A DNA stretch of 64,000 bases. It comes from an uncultured Bacilli bacterium. Lineage in GTDB: Bacteria > Bacillota_I > Bacilli_A > RFN20 > CAG-826. Shown piece by piece: positions 40,605 to 51,710 of the stretch. Below the pieces are notes generated by a model. The model made no database searches, was not told the DNA's origin, and was given only the letters and a program-made list of their open reading frames with translations. Position numbers and translations under genes: made by a program. The stretch is taken from NCBI GenBank assembly GCA_905236715.1, contig CAJOMQ010000005.1, positions 1 through 64,000 on the forward strand, given 5' to 3'. How positions within the stretch are numbered: the stretch's first letter is position 1; every line of letters starts with the position of its first letter.

Positions 40605-41863
40605 TGAATGAATTAGAACAAAGAAGAGAAAAACTCTTCGCCATGATGAAAGAAAATAGCATGGCAATTATTTTTGCGGGAACCAGCAAAATTGCTAGTG
40701 AAGATGAAGCCTATCCTTTTGTGGTTAACAATTCTTTCTTTTATCTCGCCGAAATTAAACAAGAAAATAGTGTCCTTTTATTAATAAAAGGAATCGGAGA
40801 AAGAAAAACATATCTCTTTGTTGATGAATATAATGAATTGAAAGAGAAATGGACTGGAAAAAGACTGACCTATCAACAAGCCAGTGATATTTCTCATTTA
40901 GAAAATGTTTATTCCACTAATAATTTTGACAATATGTTGAATTTAGTGATGGCTAATAACGGCAATCAATATGGACGTATTGAATCTGTTTACATTGACT
41001 TAACACCAGAAGTCAAAATCGGTGAAACCAAAAGCACGCAGACATTTGCGGAAGAATTAACATCACGTTATGCCGATATCATCGTTTTAGATGTCAAACC
41101 ACTGGTTACCGCTTTAAGAATGGTGAAAAGCGATTATGAAATTGGCAAATTACGTTCCGCTATTGCGGCCACACACAATGGTATTAATAAATTAATCGTT
41201 TCCTTAAAACCCGGTATGTTTGAATACGAATTAGCGGATATATTTGAATTTTATGGTCGTGAACATGGCCGTCACTCTTTAGCGTTTTCAACTATTATCG
41301 CTAACGCTAAAAACGCCACATGTTTACATTACCCAACCCAAGAAAGTGTCATTCAACCAGATACTTTAATCTTGTTTGATTTAGGCTATAAACACGATGG
41401 TTATTGTGCTGATATTTCTCGTACTTTCCCTGTATCTGGTAAATTTGAAGGTATGCAAAAAGATGTTTACGCTGCCGTTTTAAAAACCAATAAAGCCATC
41501 ATTGAATATGCTCGTGCTGGTTTGACCATTATGGATTTACAAAATCGTGCTCGTGAAATATTGAAAGATGAATTAGTGACTTTGCATTTATTAAAACCCG
41601 AAGAAGATGTGACCAAATATTATTTCCATAATGTTTCCCATCACCTCGGTCTTGATACCCACGATGCTTCTAATCGTGAAAAACCATTAGAAGAAGGTAA
41701 TGTTATCACTGTTGAACCTGGTTTATATATTCCCGAACTAGGTATCGGTGTGCGTATTGAAGATGATGTTCTCATCCACAATGACCACGCTGAATGTTTA
41801 TCAATTGAAATTCCCAAAGAAATCGCGGATATTGAAAAATTATTCCGTAGCAAGAGGAACTAA
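40604..41863 (+). CDS. Xaa-Pro aminopeptidase (M24B)
   Basis: LFDLGYKHDGYCADISRTFP, HNVSHHLGLDTHDA, VITVEPGLYIPELGIGVRIEDDVL. Confidence 0.92.
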   Translation: MNELEQRREKLFAMMKENSMAIIFAGTSKIASEDEAYPFVVNNSFFYLAEIKQENSVLLLIKGIGERKTYLFVDEYNELKEKWTGKRLTYQQASDISHLENVYSTNNFDNMLNLVMANNGNQYGRIESVYIDLTPEVKIGETKSTQTFAEELTSRYADIIVLDVKPLVTALRMVKSDYEIGKLRSAIAATHNGINKLIVSLKPGMFEYELADIFEFYGREHGRHSLAFSTIIANAKNATCLHYPTQESVIQPDTLILFDLGYKHDGYCADISRTFPVSGKFEGMQKDVYAAVLKTNKAIIEYARAGLTIMDLQNRAREILKDELVTLHLLKPEEDVTKYYFHNVSHHLGLDTHDASNREKPLEEGNVITVEPGLYIPELGIGVRIEDDVLIHNDHAECLSIEIPKEIADIEKLFRSKRN

Positions 41864-41865
41864 TC

Positions 41866-43341
41866 ATGAAAAAATACATCCTAGCTATTGATCAAGGCAC
41901 GACTTCTTCTCGCGCAATTTTGTTTGACCATACTGGTAAAGCCTGTTTTATGGCGCAAAGAGAAGTCACTTGTATCTTCCCCCATTCTGGTTGGGTAGAA
42001 GCTGATGCCTTAGCCATTTGGGTCAGCGTCATTGATGTTACTAATGAAGTTTTAGTGAAGGCCAATATTAAATGGAACGCTATTGATTCTATCGGTGTCA
42101 CCAATCAAAGAGAAACCACGGTTATTTGGGATAAGAAAACAGGCATGCCAGTTTATAACGCGATTGTTTGGCAATCACGTCAATCTGCGGACATCTGTGA
42201 TAAATTTGAAGAACAAAAAGAATTTATCCACGAAAAGACTGGCTTATTAATCAACCCCTATTTCTCCGCTAGTAAGATAAGATTCATTCTTGACCATATT
42301 CCCAATGGACAAAAACGTGCGGAAAAAGGTGAATTAATGTTTGGCACCATCGATTCTTGGCTCATCTATAAGATGACTAACCATCAAGTGCACGCCACTG
42401 ATGTCTCTAATGCTTCCAGAACTTTGTTATTTAATATCCATACCTTAGATTGGGATGAAGAACTTTTAAAATTATTTAACATTCCGAAGAATATGCTACC
42501 TATGGTGAGACCTTCTTCATATAACTATGGTCCCGCTTCTTTCTTTAATAAAACCGTCAATATTTGTGGTGTCGCGGGAGATCAACAAGCTGCTTTATTT
42601 GGCCAAACTTGTTTTGAAAAAGGTGAAAGTAAAAATACCTATGGTACCGGTTGCTTTATGCTATTAAATACAGGAGATACACCAGTATTATCTAAGAAAG
42701 GTTTATTAACCACAGTTGCTTGGCAAATTGGTGACAAAGTCACCTATGCTTTAGAAGGTTCTGTATTTATTGGCGGGGCGATTGTGCAATGGCTTAGAGA
42801 TGAGATGCAGATGATTCGCACTTCGCGCGAGAGCGAGACGGAGGCGCTCGCATGTACATACACACATGGCGTATATGTGGTGCCTGCATTCGTGGGCCTA
42901 GGCACGCCATATTGGGATGATGACGCCCGCGGGGCTGTATTTGGATTGACTAGAGGCACTAACAAACATCATTTCATCCGTGCTTGTTTAGATGGCGTGG
43001 CTTATCAATGTAAAGATGTTTTTAAAGTGATGGAAGAAGAAATGGGTAATCGCTTAGTCTGCTTAAAAGTTGACGGTGGGGCCACCGAAAATAAATACCT
43101 CATGCAATTCCAAAGTGATTTATTGAGGTGTGAAATTAAATTGCCTGTTTGTTTACAGACTACCGCATTAGGGGCTGCTTATTTAGCGGGCCTCAATAGT
43201 GGATATTTCTCTTCTATGGATGAGATTAAATCCATTCACGCTTATCAAGCGATATATAATCCAAAGATGCCTTATGATGAGGCAAAAAAGAATTACGAAG
43301 GCTGGCTAAAAGCCGTCGCGGCGACAAGAGTGTTTAAATAA
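41866..43341 (+). CDS. glpK: Glycerol kinase
   Basis: AIDQGTTSSRAILFDHTG, GVTNQRETTVIWDKKTG, KNTYGTGCFML, TALGAAYLAGLNSGYF. Confidence 0.95.
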   Translation: MKKYILAIDQGTTSSRAILFDHTGKACFMAQREVTCIFPHSGWVEADALAIWVSVIDVTNEVLVKANIKWNAIDSIGVTNQRETTVIWDKKTGMPVYNAIVWQSRQSADICDKFEEQKEFIHEKTGLLINPYFSASKIRFILDHIPNGQKRAEKGELMFGTIDSWLIYKMTNHQVHATDVSNASRTLLFNIHTLDWDEELLKLFNIPKNMLPMVRPSSYNYGPASFFNKTVNICGVAGDQQAALFGQTCFEKGESKNTYGTGCFMLLNTGDTPVLSKKGLLTTVAWQIGDKVTYALEGSVFIGGAIVQWLRDEMQMIRTSRESETEALACTYTHGVYVVPAFVGLGTPYWDDDARGAVFGLTRGTNKHHFIRACLDGVAYQCKDVFKVMEEEMGNRLVCLKVDGGATENKYLMQFQSDLLRCEIKLPVCLQTTALGAAYLAGLNSGYFSSMDEIKSIHAYQAIYNPKMPYDEAKKNYEGWLKAVAATRVFK

Positions 43342-43360
43342 GATTAAATCGAATTATAAA

Positions 43361-43395
43361 CAAATAGGGGGTAGTACCCCCTATTTGCTTTTTTA
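43361..43395 (+). terminator. Terminator CAAATAGGGGG-TAGTA-CCCCCTATTTG-CTTTTTT
   Basis: Perfect 11-bp stem plus T tract. Confidence 0.9.
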
Positions 43396-43419
43396 TATGA
43401 AAAATCTTAAAATATTGAT

Positions 43420-45699
43420 ATGCGAAAAATCATTATTGCTCCTTCAAGCATGCACCAAGATTTGATTAATCAATATCGTCAAGATAATGCTTTTTTTGAT
43501 GTTTCTTTAATCAGCAAAGAAGAATTATTGGAACAATGGAAGGGATATTATGATAATTCCGCGATTATCACTCTAATGAAAGAGGGAATGACTTATCAAT
43601 TAGCCAAGGAAATTTTATCTTATTTACCTTATGTTAATCATGGTGATACTGAACATTTAAGATACCTTGAATTATTAAAAGATAAATTAACCTCAAAACG
43701 TAATTATCATTTGAATCAATTTTTCGATAAAAATGAGGTGGAAATTTATGGTTATAGTGACGATGATAATTCGTTAAATTCACTGATAAAATATTTTCAT
43801 ATTCACCCCATATATCATCTAAATAGAAATATTTCTTCAATGGATGTTTTTCAATATGATTCCATGGAAGATGAATGTTATGGTGTTTTAAATAATATTG
43901 CTTCTTTAATTGCCCAAGGAATCGATATTAATGACATCTATATTTATTGTCAAAATGAAGAATATTTATATTATTTAAATAGATTATCAAAAGGCTTTCA
44001 TTTCACTGTCGATTTATCAGAAAAAAGATCTTATTTACAAACGGAACTAGCCAAAGAATTTATATCTTTATTTAAACAAGAAAAAAATCTGCAAAATACG
44101 ATTAAATTATTTAAAAATAGCCATCAAAACGATGATATTTCCATTTTAGAAAATTTATTAAATGATGATTTATTATCTCTTGATTTTCCATATCAGCTAG
44201 ATTTTATTACCAATGAATTAAAGCATTATATTTTAGAACAAAATCATTATAAAAACGCCGTGAAGGTAATTAGTGCTCCAAGAGCGTTTTCTAGTAAATA
44301 TGTTTTTGTCATTGGCTTTGTTCAGGGAGTCTATCCTAAATCTTTCAAAGACAGCAAATATTTAAACGATGAAGAGCTAGAAAAAATTGGCTTAAATACT
44401 TCATTTGTTAATACCAAAATTAGTGAAGATACACAGTTATCATTTTTAGCTTCTGATAATCATTTCAAGATTTCTTATCCTTTAAAAAGTTTATCCGCAA
44501 TATTTTATCCTTCATCTTTTGTTTATAAACATAATTTTTCAATTGTTAAAGCGAACTTTCCTGAAGTTATTTATTCGGAGGAAATGGCCAAATTTTACCT
44601 TGGCGTCATGACTGATAAATATGTCTTTTTTAAAGAAGCATCCGAAGATTTTTTGGCGTTAAAATCACTTATTGAAATTCCTTATCAGACTTATGATAAT
44701 TCTTTTTCTGGTGTTCATGTTTATGACAATGATACGGATTTAAAATTGTCTTATTCTGCGATGAAGACATATCATGGCTGCCCATTTGCTTATTATTCAT
44801 CTACGATTTTAGGACTTGATACTTTTGATGAGAATATTCATACAAAAATAGGTACTGTGGCACACGCTATTTTATCGTGTCAATATAACGATGATTTTGA
44901 TTTTGATACTATTTGGGACGAACAAATCAAACTAAAGGAATGGTCTTGTTCAGAAATGGTTTTACTTGACGCCTTAAAAGAAAAAATCCGTTGTGCCTCG
45001 AATGTTTGCTTGTCCCATCATGCACATGTGAAGGATCCTAAATATCGTTTAGAAGAAACTTTATACACTGATATAGATAAACATACTTTATTAAAGGGAA
45101 CTATTGATAAGACAATTATTATAAATGGTGAATATTTAGTTCTTGTTGACTATAAAACTAATAGTGAATCTTTCGATATGAAAGAGCTCGAATATGGTTA
45201 TTCAATGCAATTACCAACCTATGCTTATTTAGCATTGTCACAAAAGAAGTATGTAGGTTATAAAATTATTGGATTATTTATTAACAATATTTTAGATAAA
45301 TCACTCAAAACAGCCGCTAGTGATAATAGTGTTCCTTCTTATTTAAAATTAAAAGGCTGTGTGATTGATGATATGTCTTTAATTACCTTATTAGATTCCA
45401 CTTTCGAACATGGAGAATCTGAATATATCAATGGTGTGAAAGTCAAAAAAGATGGAGGCCTTTATTCATCTAATGCCATTGTTAATGAAAACGAGATGAA
45501 TTCTTTTGTTGATGTAGCCAAAAAATATTATGTTGATTGCGCCGAAGAATTAAGAGCGAATAATTTTGCGATTGCCCCTAAATATTTAGATGACAAAAAT
45601 TTCGCCTGTACATATTGTCCTTTCCGCGATTTATGTTTCCGCAAAAATAATCAAATTGTTTTTCTTAAAGAAGCAATAGAGGAGGAAGAAAACCAATGA
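43420..45699 (+). CDS. addB: AddB/RexB-like nuclease-helicase subunit
   Basis: C-term PD-(D/E)XK region LVLVDYKTN...SMQLPTYAYLAL and CTYCPFRDLCF; directly upstream of addA. Confidence 0.75.
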   Translation: MRKIIIAPSSMHQDLINQYRQDNAFFDVSLISKEELLEQWKGYYDNSAIITLMKEGMTYQLAKEILSYLPYVNHGDTEHLRYLELLKDKLTSKRNYHLNQFFDKNEVEIYGYSDDDNSLNSLIKYFHIHPIYHLNRNISSMDVFQYDSMEDECYGVLNNIASLIAQGIDINDIYIYCQNEEYLYYLNRLSKGFHFTVDLSEKRSYLQTELAKEFISLFKQEKNLQNTIKLFKNSHQNDDISILENLLNDDLLSLDFPYQLDFITNELKHYILEQNHYKNAVKVISAPRAFSSKYVFVIGFVQGVYPKSFKDSKYLNDEELEKIGLNTSFVNTKISEDTQLSFLASDNHFKISYPLKSLSAIFYPSSFVYKHNFSIVKANFPEVIYSEEMAKFYLGVMTDKYVFFKEASEDFLALKSLIEIPYQTYDNSFSGVHVYDNDTDLKLSYSAMKTYHGCPFAYYSSTILGLDTFDENIHTKIGTVAHAILSCQYNDDFDFDTIWDEQIKLKEWSCSEMVLLDALKEKIRCASNVCLSHHAHVKDPKYRLEETLYTDIDKHTLLKGTIDKTIIINGEYLVLVDYKTNSESFDMKELEYGYSMQLPTYAYLALSQKKYVGYKIIGLFINNILDKSLKTAASDNSVPSYLKLKGCVIDDMSLITLLDSTFEHGESEYINGVKVKKDGGLYSSNAIVNENEMNSFVDVAKKYYVDCAEELRANNFAIAPKYLDDKNFACTYCPFRDLCFRKNNQIVFLKEAIEEEENQ

Positions 45700-48600
45700 A
45701 ATGGTCAGATCAACAACTCAAAGCCATTAACGAAATTGGCTCTAACATTCTTGTCTCCGCTGGTGCCGGTAGTGGAAAGACCGCGGTTTTAACCGAAAGA
45801 ATTCATCATCTTGTGGCCCAGGGCACAGATTTAAATAAATTCTTGGTTTTGACTTTTACTAATGCCGCTTCTTTAGAAATGAAAAGCCGTATTCGTCAAA
45901 AGCTTATGGAAGATCCTAAATGTGTGAAATATGCTGATCAAATCGATAGTGCACATATTGAAACATTTGATGCTTTCTCCTTATTCTTAGTGAAAAAATA
46001 TGCCTACTATTTTGGTATTTCTAATGATGTCAGCATTTGTGATGGTGGGGTCCTTGCCATTAAGCGCAAGAAGATTTGCGATGAAGTATTTGATGAATAT
46101 TACGCCAAAGGTGATCCCAATTTTATCCAATTAATTCAAACTTTTTCCGTTAAAAGTGATAAGGAAATCAAGGAATTTGTTTTACGCATTGGTGATTTTG
46201 CTAATCTCAAAATTGATAAATACGATTTCTTAAAATCTCTTGCTACTGATTTTGGTAATCCCGAACAAGTCGAAGAGATGATTAAAGAAAAATATGATTT
46301 AATGCAAAATAAATTATCGGAATTAGAAACACTAACGGAAGAATTTATCAATGTTGAAGAAGGCGATAATATTGCTAATTTTTTGCATTCTTTTAAACAA
46401 TTTAAAGATTATGATTCTCTTTATCTTGCTCTCAATGAAATTAGTTTTGTTAGCAAGCTAAAAAAAGGTAAAAGTGATGATGATGATTTACGAGGTTACA
46501 TTAAAGATTCTTATGATAGTCTTAAACCCAAAAAGAATGATTTTGGATTAAGCGCAGATATATTAATTTTCTTCACAAAATATAAGGTTTTTGCTGATGT
46601 TTTATCTACTTTATCAATTGAAGTAGAAAGACGTTTCGATGAATTTAAAAAAGAACACAATGCCTATGATTTTTCTGATATCGCTCGTATGGCGGTGACT
46701 TTATTAAGAGATCCACAAATTAAAGAAGAAATGAAAAATTATTTCACCTATATCATGGTGGATGAATATCAAGACACTAGTGATATCCAAGAAGAAGTAG
46801 TTAACGCACTAGGCGACAATAATATTTATATGGTTGGAGATGTTAAACAATCGATTTATCGTTTCCGTAATGCCAACTGTCTTATTTTCCTTAATAAATA
46901 TTTAAAATATGGCAAAAACGATGGCGGTATGAAAATAGATTTAAATACTTCTTATCGTTCTCGTGAAGAAGTGGTAAATGCAATTAATGGCATTTTCTCT
47001 CAATTAATGGTGCCAGAATTAAATCTTATTGATTATAAAGATGGCCATGAATTCTTATATGGCAGAAAAGAATATTCCCAAATTGTGGATAAATCTCATG
47101 ATTATCAAATGGAATCAATTTCATATTCTTATAAAAAAGCCACCGAAGCTTGCCAAGCAGAAGCTGATCTCATCGCGAGAGATATAATTGACAAAATCAA
47201 CAATCATTACCAAGTCTATGATGATAAAGTTCCTAGTAAATTAAGAGATGCGAAATTTTCTGATTTTTGTGTCATCATTTCGAAAAGCAATAATTTTGAA
47301 ACCATTAAAAATACTTTAACGGGATATGGTATTGTATCGGAAATTTGTAAAGAAGAATCTATCAGTAATAGTGAATTGGTTTTAACGGTCAAAAACCTTG
47401 TAAAACTACTCTATTTTATTAGTATTGGCGATATGCAAAGTGCGGATTTTAGACATTCATATGTCAGTGTTCACCGTAGCTTCTTAAACAAACAATCAGA
47501 CCAGGAAATTTATAACGCTTTAAAGAAAGAAAGATATCAATATTCTCCTGTCATTCAAAAAATATTACCCATCAGTGAAGATTTATCTCATCACTCCTTA
47601 TATTCGATGCTTTCACATTTATTTGAAACATTTGATATTTATGACAAAATCATCACCTTAGGTAATGTTTCATCAAATAATAAAAAATTAGAAGTGATGT
47701 TGAATTTAGCTAAAACGATGGATTCGTTAGGATATAATTTATCGGATTTTGTCCAATATTTTGACGATGTTTCTAATTATGATTTATCAATTGATTTAGC
47801 TAATAACGATTCTGGTGAAAATGCGGTGAAGATTATGACTATTCACCATTCTAAAGGATTAGAATTCCCAATATGCTATTTCCCACAATTATTTACTAGT
47901 TTTGATAAATCTAATACGCAAACATCATTTATCGTTGATGATAGATATGGGATTTTAATGCCGCCATTTGGTGATTATCCTTATTCCAATTTAGGTATTT
48001 CCTTGCACAAAATGCATGCAAAACAAGAAGATTTTTACGAAAGAATTCGTGTTTTATATGTCGCTTTAACTAGAGCGAAAGAAAGAATAATTCTCATTCG
48101 TGGATTTAAAGGTGAACCAAAATATATTTATACACCTGATCAAATTAAATCTTTTAATGATTTGATTACGTATTCTTCTTATCCAATGAAAGATGTCGTT
48201 TTTGGTGAAGAAACACCAAAATTAAATCTTGTTGATGTAGATAAGAAAGAAAAGAAAATCACTCTCGAACATATTGAAGTTGAGCCACTTCTCATTGAAC
48301 ATAAAAAAGCCAGTAAAGAGAAAGGTGAAGGGGTTGACCAATCATTATTAGATTTTGGTAATGAAATCCATTATTTATTAGAAATTACTAATTTTGAAAC
48401 TAAAGATACATCCTTTATCAAATCGGAAAAATTACAAAAATATGTCCATAATATTATTGATAATCCATTATTCGCGAATATCAAAAATGAACAGGTGAGA
48501 CATGAGTTCCCATTCTATGATGAAAATAATAATGTGAACGGTATTATCGACTGCCTATTGTTAAAAGATGATCACATTGATATTATTGATTTCAAATTAA

Positions 48601-48731
48601 AAAATATCGATGATGAAAATTATGTTAAACAATTACATACATATCGAGATTACATCGCTAAAATATCTGATAAACCAATTGATTTATATTTAATAAGCGC
48701 TATAACGGGGGAGGTAAAGAAAATTGAATAA
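45696..48731 (+). CDS. addA: AddA ATP-dependent helicase/nuclease
   Basis: ILVSAGAGSGKTAVLTERI, VDEYQDTSDIQ, MTIHHSKGLEFPI, VLYVALTRAKERI, IIDFKLKN. Confidence 0.95.
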   Translation: MKWSDQQLKAINEIGSNILVSAGAGSGKTAVLTERIHHLVAQGTDLNKFLVLTFTNAASLEMKSRIRQKLMEDPKCVKYADQIDSAHIETFDAFSLFLVKKYAYYFGISNDVSICDGGVLAIKRKKICDEVFDEYYAKGDPNFIQLIQTFSVKSDKEIKEFVLRIGDFANLKIDKYDFLKSLATDFGNPEQVEEMIKEKYDLMQNKLSELETLTEEFINVEEGDNIANFLHSFKQFKDYDSLYLALNEISFVSKLKKGKSDDDDLRGYIKDSYDSLKPKKNDFGLSADILIFFTKYKVFADVLSTLSIEVERRFDEFKKEHNAYDFSDIARMAVTLLRDPQIKEEMKNYFTYIMVDEYQDTSDIQEEVVNALGDNNIYMVGDVKQSIYRFRNANCLIFLNKYLKYGKNDGGMKIDLNTSYRSREEVVNAINGIFSQLMVPELNLIDYKDGHEFLYGRKEYSQIVDKSHDYQMESISYSYKKATEACQAEADLIARDIIDKINNHYQVYDDKVPSKLRDAKFSDFCVIISKSNNFETIKNTLTGYGIVSEICKEESISNSELVLTVKNLVKLLYFISIGDMQSADFRHSYVSVHRSFLNKQSDQEIYNALKKERYQYSPVIQKILPISEDLSHHSLYSMLSHLFETFDIYDKIITLGNVSSNNKKLEVMLNLAKTMDSLGYNLSDFVQYFDDVSNYDLSIDLANNDSGENAVKIMTIHHSKGLEFPICYFPQLFTSFDKSNTQTSFIVDDRYGILMPPFGDYPYSNLGISLHKMHAKQEDFYERIRVLYVALTRAKERIILIRGFKGEPKYIYTPDQIKSFNDLITYSSYPMKDVVFGEETPKLNLVDVDKKEKKITLEHIEVEPLLIEHKKASKEKGEGVDQSLLDFGNEIHYLLEITNFETKDTSFIKSEKLQKYVHNIIDNPLFANIKNEQVRHEFPFYDENNNVNGIIDCLLLKDDHIDIIDFKLKNIDDENYVKQLHTYRDYIAKISDKPIDLYLISAITGEVKKIE

Positions 48732-49857
48732 TACTATTAATCGTTTTTCACGAGAAGATTTTGATAAAGTCATCAATCATTTAAATAATTCCACGAAATT
48801 AAATCGCGATTTTATTTATGATGCTTATGTCTTAACTAGCGACGCTATTCAACAAATTTCTGATAGCAATATGCTTAATGGCACCCCCATTGTTAACCCT
48901 TTAGAAGTTATCTATTATTGTGTAGGCGAATATATCTATTCAGTAGGTTATAAATCAAGTGAAGAAATTGAAAGTTTAAGAAGCAATGAACAGTTCATGG
49001 CTTCAATGGCCGGAGTCATCGCTGATAAATATCTTTCTTTATCAATGTTTAACCACACGGAAAGAAAAATCGCTAACCGCTATTTGCCGCCAACTTCTTC
49101 CTTAAACATCTATCTCAATTTCATTCTGAACATCTTACAAAATTATCGTAAGAACGATCCAATGTCCTCCTTATTAGCGGATATGCTTATGAAATCAGTG
49201 AGTATCGCCCGTTCAATCTTGACCCTACTTGTGTCTGGTTATGAAACCGAAGCCTTTTCAGTATGGAGAACTTTACATGAATGTGAATGCGCATTGGTTG
49301 TTTTAGAAAAATATGGCACAACCGTGATGAACCGTTATTTGATTCATATGCAATACGGAATTGTTTTTAAAAACAATAATCAAGAAGATGAAAGAGGAAA
49401 TAAAATCTTCGCTGATATGAAAAAAGAGATGCAAGAACTCGGTTTAAAGAGCAAAGATATTAAAAAATATATCGAATACGGCTGGCTATATGAAATACCG
49501 GGTGTCAAAGAAGACCCGAATTTCAAACTCAATTTCCGTGATGGATTAGAAAAAATCGCTGGTTTATCGATGTATGGTGACCGCTACGAATTATCTAGTG
49601 AAACCGTACATGTGACCCCAATGCTCATTTATAGTAATAAAGAATATTTCTATTTCATTACTTTGCTCAGTTTATATGAATCATTTTTCCGTTTAGAAAA
49701 AGTATTTGTTTCTTTATTTGCCCCACGTGTTTCTCCCGAACAAATGGAGCAATATAAACAATTACGAAACGTTTATTATTCACAACTTGTTAATATTCAT
49801 AAACGTGAAGCAAACAATTTCAAAAATTGGCAAGCACGTAACAAAAAAGAGAACTAA
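48724..49857 (+). CDS. DUF5677-like protein
   Basis: SVSIARSILTLLVSGYETEAFSVWRTLHECECAL; TTG start overlapping addA, SD GGGGGAGG. Confidence 0.65.
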   Translation: MNNTINRFSREDFDKVINHLNNSTKLNRDFIYDAYVLTSDAIQQISDSNMLNGTPIVNPLEVIYYCVGEYIYSVGYKSSEEIESLRSNEQFMASMAGVIADKYLSLSMFNHTERKIANRYLPPTSSLNIYLNFILNILQNYRKNDPMSSLLADMLMKSVSIARSILTLLVSGYETEAFSVWRTLHECECALVVLEKYGTTVMNRYLIHMQYGIVFKNNNQEDERGNKIFADMKKEMQELGLKSKDIKKYIEYGWLYEIPGVKEDPNFKLNFRDGLEKIAGLSMYGDRYELSSETVHVTPMLIYSNKEYFYFITLLSLYESFFRLEKVFVSLFAPRVSPEQMEQYKQLRNVYYSQLVNIHKREANNFKNWQARNKKEN

Positions 49858-49876
49858 CTGTTCTCTTTCTTTTTTA
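49848..49876 (+). terminator. Terminator AGAGAAC-TAACT-GTTCTCT plus T tract
   Basis: Hairpin between convergent genes. Confidence 0.75.
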
Positions 49877-51514
49877 TGCGTCTTCGTAACAACTGCCACC
49901 GATAAATTCACGAATAATGGAATTGCATGGTACCCATTTATCGGGCATATCATCGAAGAATTTTAACATACGAATTAATCTTTCCGCGACTGGGAAGAAT
50001 TCATTTTCCGGATCAATTTCTTCTAATAATGGCATCGCATATTTTTTCATCACACTTAATTCAATCGCGGAGAATGAATTAAAGACGAAATTGGCCCCTT
50101 CTTGGGTTCCATAAATCCAGGTGAATTCACCTTTTCTGACACTGGACCACATGCTGATAGTGTCTAAAGCACTAGAACCACGGAATTGATAATCACGCAC
50201 AATTCTTCTTAATAAACGTAAATCAGTGAGTGATAGTGGATTATGGTCATCGATGTTGACTTGTGCTTGTGGGGCAATAAAGATTTTGAATTTTTGATGG
50301 TTGGGAATCGAAGCCGTCATCTTTTCATTTAAAGCGTGAATACCTTCGATAATGATTGGCTGATCAGTGGGTACTTGTAATTTACGACCCGGCACTCTCT
50401 TTCCTAATTTGAAATCAAATTTCGGAAGTTGTACTTCTAATCCCGCGATTAAATCCGCCATATTGTCATTAAACAATTGAATATCTAAAGCATCCACGGA
50501 TTCTAAATCTGGTTTTCCAAATTCATCAAGTGGGACTTTATCTTTAGATAAATAATAATCATCCATCGAAATACGGATGGGTTCGATGCCTCTGGCCAAT
50601 AATTCAATTCTCAATCTATTTGCGAAGGTTGTTTTACCAGAAGAAGAAGGTCCAGCGATACAAATTAAACGAATATCCTCGCGACCATCTTCAATCATTT
50701 GGCCTAATTCGCATAATTGACGGTTGTGATTTTGTTCACACAAGGTAATAAAATCGATATCACCATCTTTTTCAATACGTTTATTAATACCGACAATCGT
50801 GTCACATCCGGTGGCTTTGGCCCATTGATGCGCTCTCTTGAGGGTTTTGCCGAAAGTGGGGGCGTCTTCAAAGGGAGGAATTTCGCCATTAGTTTCCGTA
50901 CGTGGATATTGAATGATGATGCCGGGGTGATAATATCTCACTCGCCATTTTTTGATATAACCAGTGCTCGGCACCATACGGTTATACATATAATTGCGGT
51001 AACCATTACATTCATAAATATGCGCGGTTTTTTCGGGACGATAGGCTAAAATAGCTTTCTTATCATCATAGCCATCTTTATCAAAGATGCGTGCCGCTTC
51101 TTCTTTAGAGACAATTTTTCTCACAAGTGGTAAATCTAATTCCACTAAACGATTCATTTCTTCTTGTAAATCTCTAACCATCATACCATTTGAACAGACA
51201 TGGGGATTTAAGATTTGCATGAAGATAGAACGGGAAACGTTATAAGAGAAACGAATGTTGATATCGGGATAAATATTGTGCATGGCCATCGCCACTAAAA
51301 AACGTAAACTCGCTTCATAGAGAGGTTTGGCATCTCTATCTTTCGTGGTTAAAGGAATTATTTCGGCGTCTTTATCGACGATATATGTTAATTCTCTCAC
51401 ACGTCTATTGACGTAGGCACAGACAATATCTTTATCTTTACCGACAATATCTAATACAGAAACGGGATTCTCATAGGTTTTTGTTTCGTTGTTAAAAGTA
51501 ATTTGAAATGACAT
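49874..51514 (-). CDS. Uridine kinase-like protein with N-terminal TGS/ThrRS-like region
   Basis: IAGPSSSGKTTFANRLRIEL, RISMDDYYLSKD, IIEGIHALNE. Confidence 0.88.
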   Translation of the reverse strand: MSFQITFNNETKTYENPVSVLDIVGKDKDIVCAYVNRRVRELTYIVDKDAEIIPLTTKDRDAKPLYEASLRFLVAMAMHNIYPDINIRFSYNVSRSIFMQILNPHVCSNGMMVRDLQEEMNRLVELDLPLVRKIVSKEEAARIFDKDGYDDKKAILAYRPEKTAHIYECNGYRNYMYNRMVPSTGYIKKWRVRYYHPGIIIQYPRTETNGEIPPFEDAPTFGKTLKRAHQWAKATGCDTIVGINKRIEKDGDIDFITLCEQNHNRQLCELGQMIEDGREDIRLICIAGPSSSGKTTFANRLRIELLARGIEPIRISMDDYYLSKDKVPLDEFGKPDLESVDALDIQLFNDNMADLIAGLEVQLPKFDFKLGKRVPGRKLQVPTDQPIIIEGIHALNEKMTASIPNHQKFKIFIAPQAQVNIDDHNPLSLTDLRLLRRIVRDYQFRGSSALDTISMWSSVRKGEFTWIYGTQEGANFVFNSFSAIELSVMKKYAMPLLEEIDPENEFFPVAERLIRMLKFFDDMPDKWVPCNSIIREFIGGSCYEDA

Positions 51515-51710
51515 TATGTGTCCTCCTAACTATGTAAACTCGCAATAATGATTTTACTCAAAGGTGTCTCTCAAAGCAATAACATTTGTGGGCTAATCCA
51601 TAACAAATTAAGAAGAAAATGTATCTTTTTTACTCGCACAAGCACGCTTGCGTGTTGAAAAATTTTTTAATTATTATAATAATATAAAAGGCCGAAGGAG
51701 ATTTATTACG

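Noticed and set aside
50717-51049. 110-aa plus-strand ORF inside the uridine kinase-like gene, and similar antisense ORFs (7482-7934, 33267-33662, 57768-58121, 42744-42965)
   Set aside because: Shadow ORFs opposite well-supported genes with no SD or family resemblance
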